The notes under the pieces: generated by a model | Database searches by the model: none | Told to the model about the DNA's origin: nothing | The model's input: only the letters and a program-made list of their open reading frames with translations | NCBI GenBank assembly: GCA_001936135.1 | Contig: CP012811.1 | Location: 744,001-808,000 of the forward strand | DNA: 64,000 nt | Reading direction: 5' to 3' | DNA from: Saccharomycopsis fibuligera x Saccharomycopsis cf. fibuligera | Taxonomy: Eukaryota; Ascomycota; Saccharomycetes; Ascoideales; Saccharomycopsidaceae | Part shown: piece by piece, positions 28,921 to 40,654 of the stretch | How the letters are laid out: each line of letters begins with the position of its first letter | Numbering within the stretch: the stretch's first letter is position 1 | Position numbers and translations under genes: made by a program

Positions 28921-29160
28921 GCAGTAGTACTCATACCTGAGGTTGTCTTCCTTGAGTGGCATTGGTTAAAGTATTTTCTTTTAGTAGTGACGGGTAGCCA
29001 CTTACTGAGATCTTGGTTACGCAATAAAAACTTCTGATTCACAGCTCTGATTGTGCATGCTTTCAGATATTTTTGGCTGCAAAAGGCAGTTCACCTAAAA
29101 AGAACGGTATATCTAATGAACCGTATAAAAGATGTTAATTTGTATAGTTTCAATAACACG
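28921..29160 (+). repeat. Relic related to 23424-23839 (LINE 3' region)
   Basis: Inverted partner of the repeat at 23424-23839: TACCTGAGGTTGTC, TAGTAGTGA.GGGTAGCCA and GCAAAAGGCAGTTCACC are shared. A shorter piece recurs at 53270-53340. The terminal GTGTGTG/poly-A is not found here. Confidence 0.5.
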
Positions 29161-29316
29161 TGATAAAAATCGGCGAAAACAGCACCGCCGTGGGTTAGTT
29201 TCCATTTAGACACAATCTGATCTTTATTCTACAGGTATCGGGTCGTACTATCCGTGTTGATTAGGGGCAGCAGTTTTTTTCCTAGAGTGACCAGCAAAAA
29301 GAAACAATATCATATG

Positions 29317-29388
29317 TTCCGATACCGGGAGTCGAACCCGGGTTTGCTCGGTGAAAGCGAACCGTGCTAGCCGTTACACTATATCGGA
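29317..29388 (-). tRNA. tRNA-Glu (UUC)
   Basis: A 72-base cloverleaf on the minus strand. The 5' acceptor strand TCCGATA pairs with TATCGGA, followed by A as discriminator. A-box TAGTGTAACGGCTAGCAC and B-box GGTTCGACTCC are intact, and the anticodon loop CTTTCAC gives anticodon TTC. The anticodon stem GTTCG/CGAGC closes with one G-T pair. No intron. It decodes GAA. A Ty3-like LTR remnant begins 12 bp upstream of the mature 5' end, where Pol III would start. Confidence 0.95.
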
Positions 29389-29400
29389 ATTGATAAAAAC

Positions 29401-29552
29401 TTTAAGAGATGATGGCGTTACCTGGTCTGAATTAAGACGTGAGAAGGTTTCAGGACTCATAGTTATTTTCTAGGATCGACTAGGAAGAGAGTTCAGTATA
29501 TCGTAATAAAAGGAAAATGACTTCGCTTACTGTTATCCATACAGAATACATA
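29401..29552 (-). repeat. Ty3/gypsy family-D LTR remnant next to the tRNA gene
   Basis: The minus strand matches the 3' 150 bp of the D LTR (TTATGTATTCTGTAT.GATAACAGTAAGCG through CTTCTCACGTCTTAATTC), ending at the LTR terminus at 29401. The remaining part of the LTR is missing. Confidence 0.8.
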
Positions 29553-29669
29553 ATTTCCGGACTTTGGAGTCTTTTGTATCTTTAGAGTCCATCATTTGAT
29601 TGTTAAAGCCTTATATTTCTAGTATAACTAAATAGTAATAAATATATAACAATGTTGGGTTGAACCGTT
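29553..29669. repeat. Dispersed repeat also found at 52955-53052
   Basis: Shared blocks include TTTGATTGT.AAAGCCTTATAT, TA.CTAA.TAGTAA and AATATTGGGT..AACCG. It abuts the LINE 3' end at 29670. The family is not recognised; it has no coding frame. Confidence 0.5.
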
Positions 29670-29990
29670 TTTTTTTTCACACACAATATCAACTTATTAT
29701 TTCTATATAAAGGGTAGAAAGTATAATCTTATCAACTTATCTATATAGTATATACAGTATAGTTCAGTTGTTGTTATATAGGGGAAACTTATACAAGTGA
29801 AAACCCCGTTAGTATTAGTTAGACTTTAATGCATGTTTTGGATTTGAAATAGATATAGGAGAGATTATAGTCTAGGATGAATGATATTTTATTTTTTTTT
29901 TATTTTTTTTTTTTTTTGAGGGTCATCGCTTTGCTGTCGACAGATAAAAAGAGAAAGTGTCTCACTTCAGTACCATCTTCCACTCACTAA

Positions 29991-30010
29991 GATAACACAG
30001 ATGTGTTATC
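29991..30010 (-). promoter_or_regulatory. Hairpin just after the LINE ORF2 stop
   Basis: GATAACACATCTGTGTTATC on the minus strand: 9-bp arms with a 2-base loop. Equivalent hairpins follow the ORF2 end in the copies at 54531-54550 (8-bp arms) and ~53649-53668 (shorter arms). Confidence 0.6.
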
Positions 30011-33000
30011 TAATTCATTACCGTGGTGATGTAGTAAATAAGACTAGAGATTGGAATGGTTTTCCAATCAAAGTCCTTATCTCTCCGTAGGCGGGAGTAT
30101 TTTTTTTGAAATATCAAGTAGTTGTCGACTTGGATTAATTCTCGTGTATCACTGGATGGAAGGATGAGGCTGTCCCAGCTCAATTCCTTATTTACATGTA
30201 ACTTTTTCCATAACGCTTGTGCTACTGGACATTTAACCAAAAAGTGCTCCATTTGTGTGTTGATAGCATCTTCGTATGACTGCTGTTTGTATTTTTTACG
30301 TGATAAATCCTCAGAGCACCACTTACATTCCTCACCTTGGAATTTGAACTTCTCGACTCCGAGGTGGAATGTGTGTATATTCTCGAAGCAGCCAGGGTGT
30401 TTGAACGTTTGTTTGTTTAGCTTTTGCCAAAATGTCAGACACTCTTTATTAGTGACTTGCTTGAGACGTGCCAACTGGTTTGAGAGTAGTAGTTTATCTT
30501 TCTTCTTGCGCCCATGTGCACTACCGCTCCGAGTTCTGTGCCAGTATAGACTGCCCTTGGCCTTCGTATCCGTCAATTGTATTGAAAACGTCTGTTACCA
30601 AAAGTGAGTGTCAATATGTTCTGATTTACGTTTGAGCTTATAAAGTACTTTAAAAAGTGATCTAGAAGAAGTTGTCGCTTCGCTCTCAAGAGCTTCCAGT
30701 ATGGTTTGCGCAATTTATGCTTTTCTATAGGTGAGCTGTGCTTTGAGGTCTATGATACCATAACTCCCTTTCTAACTATGTGTCTTGAGCGTCTCGAGGG
30801 AGACATTCGTGGCGCTGAGACATTGTTTGGAAGCCATCTCGATTGCGTTTATTTGTTTGTCAATGAGATTTTGATGAATCTCCTTGCAGTAGAATTTTGA
30901 ACAGATAAAAGTATTTTAGGCCATGACTTGACTTGACGGCGGCAAATGGTTCATGTTGGAAATGTTAAACTTTGCGTACATTGTTTGTATCAAGTTTTTG
31001 CGCCATCTTTGGTTAGGAAAATCATTTCCGAGATACGTCAGTTTATAGTCTTCCTTTACTCGCTCAATCGGAATGTCAAAAAGCTGAATTTCAGTTTTTG
31101 CTATATCCGTGGCGTATGGGGAAATGAGTATTTTTGATTTATCATAGTTCAAACTCCCTCCCGTTATCGAGCAGAAATCTTGGATCGTTTGGATTGCTGA
31201 CTCCATGTCTTGATTACCATCTGCAAAAATGGTAATATCGTCGGCGAAGGCTAAGTGTGTGACTTTTATTGGGCTAAGATATTTTGTATTAATAGTGAAG
31301 CCTTGTAGTTCTCTCTCAACATTCCGTAGAAGGGGCTCAACTGCCAATACGAAAAGCGATGGGCTGATTGGGTTTCCTTGTAAGGTACCTTGGTTCAAGG
31401 GAAAGAGCGGGCCTGTCTTATTGTTAAGGTGAATGCATCCGAGTGTACTTTGTAATATCAGCATTATTCTGGATGTGAAACCTTCGGTACCAAAGTTGAG
31501 ATGTTTCAATAAGCATTCAAGGTATGTGTGCGACACATTATCGAAAGCCTTCTGAAAATCCAAAAGAAGTATGCGCAAGTTTTCGTGTTTGGCAAAATAG
31601 TGCTTTTAATTTGGTGGTGTCTTCATGCTCGCGAGAATCTCATTGAACCTTCTTATGTTAGTATAAGATTGGCGGTTCAGTATGAAACCCAGCTAATTTT
31701 TGCCTATAAGCATTTTTAACACTGTTAGTATACGATTATTGAGAATTATGCTTAGTAGTCGTAGATTGGCATTGATAATGGCTATTGGTCTATAATTTTT
31801 AATGTCAGTCTTATTTTTCCGCGGCTTTGGAATGATATTAAAAAGAACTGTTCTGTAATTGTATGGAAATGATCCTGTTCTAATAATAGTGTTGAATTCA
31901 GCTAAGAGACGTTCTTTCAGCTGCGGATATAGTTTGGAATAAAACTTGTACGGAAAACCATCAATTCCTGGCACCAAATTCTTATTGGACTCCTTGATGG
32001 CAATCAGGAGTTCCTCCTCAGTTATGTTCTTATTCAAATTTATCTTTTCTGTATCCGATATGTGAATGTTAGGAATGCTATCTTGCAAATATCTATCAAT
32101 GACTTGGATATTCCTCGTGCCTTTATGACCATCATAGAGAGATGCATAGAAGTCTGAGGCATGGTCTATGATCTCGTGTGTTTTTGTTAACTGGTTGCCG
32201 TCTTGATCAATGAGTAATTCTATCTTTTTATTTTGTTGGAAGGGTTTAAAGATTTCGTTTATATGATCGTAGTAGTTGGTGGTTTGAAGGTCTTTTTTCT
32301 CAGATTCCGGTATGCGTTTCTCAAGATGCTTTATCAGCTGCAAATGATTTTGAATAAAAATGATTATTTCGCTTGTTGATGTGAGTGAGGCTGGGATATG
32401 AAGTTGTGATATACTGTGTAACATTTTTTCGGTAGGTCTGAACCGAGCTGGGAGCTCAGTCAGGGGATGGACAAGTTTCAAAACAAGCGTTTCATGGGAA
32501 GAACCCTTCAAATGGTTCTTCTGTAGCATCCAGAGACGAACTTTGTCGTGTCTAATCAATTCATTACTGACATAGAATCTATCAAGCCTTCTATTGCTTT
32601 TCTGATGTCCGTTAGTAGCTCTGTTAGTGAAGGATTTTTTTATGTTATGTAGGCTGCGCTGGCGGTAAACATCTGTCAAGTTGTTATTGTCGATGAGTGC
32701 CCTCAATAAGTTTCGTATTTTTTTGGTGTCTTTAGTGTCTGGAGCATGTTGGATACGGGTACCCATTTCTTGCATATCAACAACATTGTTAAAGTCACCG
32801 GCGAAAATGATATAGAGATGCGCGTTTGGATACTGTTTTCTAAAAGTTCTTGGATAATCTTGTAGTGCATTGCTAATGGCGTTTTGAATAAATACTTGTG
32901 CTTTTTTTTTTCTTTGGTAAGATAATATATATTTATGATCTAATAGAATATTGTTGGTGTTACTTCTATAATAATGTCTGTTTTGTGCTTGGCGTTAGAT

Positions 33001-33254
33001 GCCGGACATAAAACATCAATTATATTTTTTTTGAGTATTTTTATCGTTTTTGTGATGTGTATACCTGTGCGTGGATTTGAAGCTTTGTTAGTGATGAGTT
33101 GTTTGTCAGGATTTAAGTGGTGATACTTTTCACCTCTTCTAACTTCTTGCAAGAGTATGATATCATATTTTTGAAATATACTCGGGAGCGGATCGTTCTG
33201 TAAGGGAGTGTTTTGTATATTTTGTGTAAGTATTTTCAATTCAGGCATAATCAT
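30010..33254 (-). pseudogene. LINE ORF2 remnant: AP endonuclease, reverse transcriptase, C-terminal zinc motif
   Basis: Starts ATG at 33254 (MIMPELKILTQNIQ). Endonuclease features: QNIQ, LLQEVRRGE, FAGDFNN (around 32790) and RLDRFYVS. RT features: GIDGFPYKFY, PKPRKNK..KNYRPI, LLDFQKAFDNVSH, QGNPISPSLF and the catalytic FADD near 31240. A C-terminal CKWC...HFLVKC motif matches the L1-type zinc finger. Stops and frameshifts at ~32940, 32780, 31693, 30916 and ~30600 split it into at least five pieces, so no active enzyme is made. Confidence 0.85.
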
Positions 33255-33331
33255 GAGTGTCCAGGGGAAGTTGAGAGCTGGGTCTCAGTCATGGGATCAT
33301 CTTCGGTGGAATTTGGGAGATTTGTGATGGA

Positions 33332-36101
33332 CTAATTGTCAATTGTGGTCTCGTCATCAATGATTTCGTCATCATTGATGGAATCATTGACAGGGAGTAG
33401 TCCATTAAGCTTACTCTGAGGGTGATGGACTGGTGGAAGAGAATAAGAGTTCTCTAACTCAATTTCATCTATGTCAATATCATCCTGGGTAATTGGCAGT
33501 GGGCTGTCCTTGTCTGGGGGATGCGAGTTCCTGTCCAGATTTGCTTTAATTCTCGGGGAGGATGGGGTAGGAGTGTTGGCCTGATCAAAAGAGGGAAACT
33601 GAGATAAGGTCAAGTTGGTTGGAGTAGATGGAGGTTGTGGAGTACGAAGAGAGGAATGGGAACGAAGGATTCTGGTCTGCTGAGGAGTTGCAGGTGGAGT
33701 TTGGAAAGAGTCTGGGGTTTGATGTGGGGTTTGTTTTGTTGGGGTTGCCGTAGCATGAAGGATAGTAGCCTGTGCTACTATAGAGTCAGAGGTACTGGTG
33801 GTGAAAGTGCCTTCATCATCATTGCTATTCACTGGTTGTGAGTTAGTGGCTTTAGCAACTTGCCTTCTTGTTCTTTTTTTGGGGAAGGGTTTGTTATATG
33901 ATTTGTTTGAGGGTTTAGGTGCAGTAAAAACGAAACTCTGTGGCATCTCGTGTTGTGTGTTAACCTCATCCTCAGCTGACAAATCGTCTGAGTCACCGTC
34001 TTCAAGAGCTTGAAATGGGTTTGTTGGTTTAGCTATCTGTTTTGAGTTGTTAATGGTTTGGTTTGATGTATTCGTGTTTCTAATTCTCAAACGTTTGCGG
34101 CCTTTAGGATCACTGAGCTGCCATTGGTTTTCAGTGGAAATAGTTGGTTTCTCAATTCTCGCAGAATTGGTGGTTGTGTTGGGTTTATTTGCAGTGGAGG
34201 TGTGGTGCTGGTACTTATCTTGGGCCTGAATTAACTTTTTGTTATAATAGCAAACAGAAGCTATATGACTCTCTTTTTGCAAATCACACATCGAGCCTCG
34301 GTACAAGAGTAACGAGTGTGAGAATTTGAACCACATGCCATGCAATGCAAATGACGATTGATAAGACGTGTCTGGAGAATCTCACAGTTGATTATTTGGA
34401 CTGATTGATTTGGAGAGAGATATAAATATGCATAATATTTATCAGCGTTTATTTCAGCAACTTGGGGATTCGGGTGGCTTGTTGGTTTGATTTCTTTTGT
34501 GAGGGAGAAGTATTCCTGTTTCATCTCAGGATCACGGAGCTTGTGGAATAAAATTTCCTTGGCATTGCGGAAGAATGGCTTATAAAGTGGACCCCTATAA
34601 AAAATGGATCGTTTAATGACAATACGCTCGTTTCTGACTATGATGTGAGGTTCGATAGTTTTACAAGTTTCTTTCAAAAAAGTGAATAAGGATACATCTC
34701 GCATCGTACTAGAATACTTTTCAAGTGTGGTTTGTGCCAACATTTTAATAGATTTAGCAATAGAGGCTCTATGTGTTGCTAAAGAGCATTGTTGGAAGAC
34801 AGCCCATGGAATGTACACAGTTGCAAAAATGTCAATCTCTTGAGAACAGTTGATGATGAAGTCAATACGGTCTTTTTGCAAGAGGTCAGTGGTTTTAAAC
34901 CGGAGGCCCTCGTCCTGGAGCTGTTTTGGAGTATATGATTTATAGAGTTCGTCCATTTTCATGATCGTAGTCGCAGAGGTGACCTTTTTGTCAAAACCAG
35001 CAAAAGTTGTACCAGTAAAGGTGTAAATAGCAGCAGCAAGTTTTTTCATGGCAGTTAGTTCTGACAAAACATCATCGAGAGAAAAATGTTCCGAGTCATA
35101 GATACGGGCCCATTTAAATTTGGTTTGGAAAGCGTCGAAAGCAGGGCGTTTGACGCTAGTGTTTGGAAGTGACGCGGAGCTCGTTGTTGCGTTATGATTC
35201 GCACGTTTCGAGGCCTGATCAGCATTGAGCTTTTTCAGTGTTTCTTCTGAGATAATGTCCTGATTTGTATCCTCAATGGACGCAGTCGAAGGAGTTGCTT
35301 TAGTTGAGGCAGATGAGGCAGATGAGGCAGCTGAAACAGTTGAATCAGTGGTATTAACTGGGCGTGGGACATTTCGATTTTGTTGCTGGGTTTGAGTACT
35401 GTTTGAAGGATCTGAGGTAGAAGGGACAGTTGGCAAAATAGAGTTGATGTCATTGAAGGAAGAAGGTGGGACAAAGGAAACAGAGGGAGTATTGTTTGTT
35501 TTGGTTTTTATCTTGATTAATTGAAGAAATTGAAAAAATGCTTTTCAAGATTGTTGGATTTTGTTGGATTTTTTTCGATTTTTGGAGTTTTAAGGTTTTT
35601 AAGTTCATGTTAGTGGTTTTTGAAATTGAAACAGAGGGATTACACAGATGGTGATGGAAGATCAACAGCTTCTGGTGCATGTTCAGGACCTGCAGCACAA
35701 GTTGAATCCGCGCCTTTTTCTGCTTAGTAAGTCATTAGGTAAGACGGATGAAAATTTTCAATTTGAGATTCAGAATTGGAAATAGGGTGGGTTAATGGCC
35801 GAGAGATGGAGTCTTCAATGGTAAAAGGCTCATCTTGAACATAAGATTCTTCATCTTTTTGGGTTTCAAATAATTCAGTGGAATGGTTCAATAGCTGGCT
35901 GGTACTTTGAGCCGGTCCGGGGGACGGATCTTGGTGAACTGCGGCTTCAGTATTTGAGGAAACTGAAACATCCGTGCTAGGAGGGTTCTCAACCGCAGTA
36001 GACTAGGGTGGTCCAGGATGTGTTGGGGGATCAGGTGGATCGTTGGGATACTCTGAGGAGTAAGGGGATGTATCATTTGGGATCTCATTTGATGGATTCA
36101 T
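33332..36101 (-). pseudogene. LINE ORF1 remnant with two CCHC knuckles
   Basis: The first half runs from 35436 (MPTVPSTSDPSN...) to a stop at 34261. A second frame continues to 33332 with a Ser/Thr/Pro-rich tail. The two CX2CX4HX4C knuckles are CMACGSNSHTRYSC and CVICKKESHIASVC, the second split by the frame change at a run of five A (~34279-34283). Further upstream, from ATG 36101, a third piece (MNPSNEIPNDTSPYSSEYP) with internal stops probably codes the original N-terminus. ORF1 proteins of L1 elements bind RNA. Confidence 0.75.
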
Positions 36102-36126
36102 ATAGAAACGTCTTTAGGGATGGATG

Positions 36127-36171
36127 ACTTTCTCACGTCTTAATTCAGACCCTTTAACCCCTTCTCTTAGA
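36127..36171 (+). repeat. 3' tip of a family-D LTR
   Basis: TTCTCACGTCTTAATTCAG...TTTAACCCC.TCTCTTA matches the last 45 bp of the D LTR (42494-42537). It lies between the LINE 5' end and the D' LTR, separated from the latter by 5 bp. Confidence 0.8.
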
Positions 36172-36176
36172 GAATC

Positions 36177-36429
36177 TGTTGCGAACATTCTCCTTCATTG
36201 TATTCACACTCCTGATCAGTCTGTGTTCACCATCAGTCTAGACAAGAGGCACCCCTAGGTTGCTGTCGAAAACCTTCTATAAAGGTTGGCGTTGTGTTCC
36301 TTCTAACTTGTGTATATAGCGATGGGCGGAATAACCGATAAGCCCAATATACCTATCGATAACGATAATAACTCCTACAATACGCGTTCGAAAGTACTTA
36401 GTAGAGAACTACCCCTTTTAAACACAACA
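36177..36429 (+). repeat. 5' LTR of the decayed Ty3/gypsy element D', 253 bp
   Basis: TGTTGCGAACATTC...AACACAACA. It pairs with 41937-42188. Shared blocks include CCTGATCAGTCTGTGTTCAC, GTGTATATAGCGATGGGCGG and CTTAGTAGAGAACTACCCC. Divergence between the two LTRs shows age. Confidence 0.85.
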
Positions 36430-36484
36430 TTACTTCTTCGTAACTTAGCTATTTGAAAATTGAGAACATACTATAACTCAAAGA

Positions 36485-37461
36485 ATGGACAAACAAGACA
36501 AATAACAACAAACAACTGAAACTACAGCTGTTGAAGACTCTAACAAGGGGCAAAACTTGGAAATCATGGTGGGATTGCTCAAGGAAATTAAACAACAAAT
36601 GGGAAACCAGGATGAAAGATTAAAGAATCTTGAATCCAGAAGTGAAATTGATTCAGAACCAGAAAAAAGAATTAGAGATGTCGCGAAAGTCAATAGCTTA
36701 GATTCTGATGAAGAACCAAAGAAAAAAGGAAAAGTTGAACTATTTGATGCAGTTCAGAGATACTTGTTTAAAAACCCAAACAGGTATACAAGAGAAAAGT
36801 TTAGAATCGCCGACGGCCCAGTAACGTACATGGTTTACTTGAAAAAGGAAGTCGACCTATTATCGAAATTAGGAACAGTTGAAAACGAACACTAGGATTG
36901 GTTTTAGTTAACACCTTGGACAATTCGTCCTTGAGAACAGTTAGAGATGCTTTAGCAAACAACTCAACCGACCTTCGTTTCAAATCAACGGACATGGAAG
37001 GAAAGCTCAGGGAAATAAAGCAAGCTATATTCCCAACAATTAGAGAAATCACTGAACTGTTACGTCGACAAGACAAACCAAAAGGATACGAATCATTTGA
37101 AAAACAATTAGATAAGGTGACTGATATCGTTAACACGCTTCCAAGAGCAGTTCAGGAAGTATACCATGAACAGTTATTTGGACATGTTCGCGAAAGTTTT
37201 CACAGAGAATATGACAAAGTTTTATTTAAACTCAAATCGCACGCAGCAACAGCGATACAACAAACATATAGAGAAGACAATGGCAAAATAGGTGTTGATC
37301 CTACCGAGACAATAGTTTTGATGAAGGAGATTTGTAACACATACGTGTCAAATCCAAAATTTCATGCTATGGCAATAAAAGGAGAATCACAAAGAAGACA
37401 AAATTTTAGCTCAGCAACAAAACCATACGGACAAAAAAACGATCGTCCGCAAAGACACTAA
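36485..37461 (+). pseudogene. gag remnant of Ty3/gypsy element D'
   Basis: ATG at 36485 is followed by a TAA six codons on, then an open stretch rich in Lys/Glu (EIKQQMGNQDERLKNLESR, residues with coiled-coil character). After a TAG and a frame change near 36893 a second open part (36898-37461) ends FSSATKPYGQKNDRPQRH. No zinc knuckle is seen. It is assigned to gag by position before the protease and by size. Confidence 0.65.
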
Positions 37462-37474
37462 ACTATTCACAATA

Positions 37475-40400
37475 AAGAGTTCATTCCACGACAAATATCT
37501 ATGGAATGATATGACACTTGTGGGAATTGAAGATAGTTTAAGCTTTATGGATACTGGCGCTGGTGTAAACTTGACAAAAGAAGTTCCGAGAACGATAAAA
37601 GTGAAAACCTCGAGACCAATAAGTTTGAAGCTAGGAAATGATGATGTAACGGTTCTTTCGGCAACTCGCAAAATACTTAGTCATAAATTGAAGAAATCTA
37701 TCATATTTTATTTTGAACCAAAGCTTCCGGTAAACATCATTGTCGGTATTGATATTTGCAAGACAATATTGAAAGTGACTGAACCTTTATTAATTAGCTT
37801 GAAAGATGAGGACAGAAACAGTGAACATATCTCAAATATTAAGTCTAAATTTAAAATTCTATTTCGCGATCCAGATTCAATTACACAACAAGTGTCAGGA
37901 AAACGGGAATTACCATTCAAGCATAAGATTGAATTAATTCCAGAAGCTCCAACCAGAAGTCATGTGAAGCCATATAAATCATCTCCAGTGCAAAAAGGAG
38001 TATGCACCGAAATTATAACAAAGCTCTTAAAATCCGGAATAATTGAATACTCGGATAGTCAAACGGTATCACGAGGGTTCACAGTTCCCTAAAAAGATGG
38101 TTCACACAGATTCGTGGTCAACTATCAAAATATCAACGCTAATTCTAGTACTCCAGTATCGGCGAGTATAAGCGATGAAGAGTTGTTAACAGCATTTGGA
38201 GACGCTAAGATATTCAGCAAACTAGACTTATCATCACGATATCATCAGGTTAAAATGGACAGTGAATCAAAGCCATGAACCGCTTTTGTTACTCATATGG
38301 GTGTTTTCCAATACACGCGTATGCCTTTTGGTTTGTCGGCTGCTCCAAACACATTTATCAAAAATTTGAGTGCAATATTGAAGGAACTCTTATTTTGCGG
38401 TGTACTCATGTATATGGACGATATCTTGTAATATTCGGATACATATTCTCAGCATTTACAACTTATTCAAGATGTTTTTCAGATTCTTTCGGATTATGCT
38501 ATTGTTTTAAATGAAAACAAATGTGAATTTTGTGTCGAGGAAACAGAGTTTCTCGGCCATGTGATACGTCATAGATCAGTTCAGCCTATAATTAAGAAAA
38601 CAGATGCTATAAAGAACTGGCCTCCAATAAAAACCAAAAAAGATGCTCAAAGCTTTTTAGGAACAGTAAATTATTTCCGAATATATATAGCACACTGTGC
38701 GCAAAAGTCCGAAGGTTTACCTGAGTTCATCAAAGGAAAGCTTAAGTATAACGACACAAAGGTTAGTCAGTCCGTTCAGCAATTGAAAGATGCTCTTACG
38801 TCAAAGACAGTTTTAGTCCCCCTCATTCCTAATGCTGATATTAAGATTTATTGCGATGCTTCACATTCAGCCGCGGGCGCCATCATAGAAATGGGGCAAA
38901 ACAATAGAAAAGTAGGTGTGCTTGCCTATTATTTAAAAGCTTTTTCTTCTGATAAAATTATGTGGCCAATTTGGCAAAAAGAACTTTATTCAGTTGTACT
39001 AGTGTTACAACGCTTTGGTTATTTAATATCGGATAGATCAATTGAAATTTATACGGATAATCAAACTGTGGAATTTATAAGTCAGAAAAAATATGAGCGT
39101 CCAGAAGCAAAGTTGTACCGGTGGTTATCATATTTAGCCAATTTTCGGTTCAAATTCTGCCCAATAAGATCACAACAAAATCCATCCGATGGTTTATCAC
39201 GACAATATCAGGATGCACCAGAGTATTGCATGTTACAATGTGAATTCGATGAAGATCTTGCCGCTAACTATGAAGAGTTTCACACTCGCTTTGGTACGGC
39301 AATAGTCAAAGATATTATTGATAATTACATACATTTACCTGAACCATATAAGATAATTGATAAGCAAGAACAAAAACAGCCATCTGAAGAGCCTCAATTA
39401 GTTGGAAAACAATTGATAAGATGTTACAAGGAATTGCTTTTTATGAGCATTTCAGGAGATCACGCCACCGTTTTAGTAGCTGGAAGAGACTTACAATATA
39501 AGTTAGTAGAATCGATTCATCAACAAGCTCATTTAGATCAATGGAAAACAATTGTGGCAAATGCAACCTCAACAACAATAATCAACACATTAGTAAAATT
39601 ATTTACACGACATCATTTTCCAAAGGTCATCATTGCTGATTTAGATGCTAAATTTACTTCACGAGCTTTTAAGAAATTTCTAGAAACTTATAGTGTTAAC
39701 ATTATCTTTGCAACGCCCAACCATCATCAGTCTAATGGGCTTGCTGAACGCAACATTCGCACAGTCAGTCAAGTACTCAAAAGTTAAATGGAATTGTTTT
39801 CAAATTGGCTTCAGTATTTACCCATTATTGAATATTACTTGAACGATGCAAAGCAAACGCGTGGTTTTGATGCTTTTCCGATTAGTACAGGCAGAAACAA
39901 TGTTTTACCAGCTCCACAATCAACCCATTTTCTGCAAGAAGTTGCTCCTTGGCATGAACTAAAGGACCCCAAAAAGCGTGAATACTACAATGAGAATCCA
40001 AACGCTTTAGCTAATTATGTTCAGTTTCAAGATGATCATCATCAGGTAATTTGGGGATTAGTTAAGAATGAGGATATTGACAACATTATCAGTCGCGAGT
40101 TTAAAACCAACAACTTGAGAACAAATGAGAAATTCCGGAAAAATGACTTGGTATTCGTTCATCGACTTGCTTGCCATAGTGCAACTATAAGCAAGTGTGA
40201 TCCAATATATTTTGGACCATATCGCTGCGTTTCAGAGATAAATGAGTACAACCAGATTTCTATCAACATTCCTCTTCGGAGAAGTCTACGAAATCAAAAA
40301 TTCTTATGCAAATGGTTCAAACGTTACCAACGTCAGAATGATTCTGATTTTAGTTATTTACACCGAGTTTTTCAGGATTATCTCAATTGTCCACAGAAGC

Positions 40401-40654
40401 GTCAATTGAAAGCACGTTTAGATGATATTAAAGAGATTATTTTCATTGATATCGCTAATGAAGAGATATCTGCCACATTTTACCGTGCTCCTCCCCATAT
40501 CGCTGGTATTTTTGATGTTGCAACCTGGATGCAATGCGTGCCACAAGCAATAACTAAGAGATTGTTGAAAGCTTTTTTGATAAGAACGGAACAAGAACCA
40601 ACCGAGAAATTGGTTGATAATTGGTTACTGGATTTGGAGAAGATGTCACGTTGA
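37475..40654 (+). pseudogene. pol remnant of D' (protease, RT, RNase H, integrase) with four in-frame stops
   Basis: One continuous frame, +1 relative to the end of gag, with TAA 38090, TGA 38276, TAA 38429 and TAA 39785 and no frameshift. Protease FMDTGAGVNL. RT: SKLDLSSRYHQVKM, FQYTRMPFGLSAAPNTF, MYMDD at the active site, ENKCEFC..ETEFLGHV. RNase H: KIYCDASHSAAGAI. Integrase core: ADLDAKFTSRAFKKFL and PNHHQSNGLAERNIRT; the HHCC zinc region is poorly preserved or lost. A C-terminal tail (TFYRAPPHIAGIFDVATWMQ) may be chromodomain-like. The small number of lesions suggests moderate age. Confidence 0.85.

Larger units (their letters stand above)
29670..36126 (-). mobile_element. Zorro/L1-type LINE, decayed, ~6.4 kb
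   Basis: Non-LTR retrotransposon read on the minus strand: ORF1 with zinc knuckles (36101-33332), ORF2 with endonuclease and RT (33254-30010), then a ~340-bp 3' region. That region contains a hairpin, an A-rich run (29893-29920) and the terminal GATATTGTGTGTG plus ten A (29670-29680). The two other copies keep the sequence beyond the internal A run, so the true 3' end is at 29670, not at the first A run. The length fits C. albicans Zorro elements. No target duplication was found. Confidence 0.8.
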
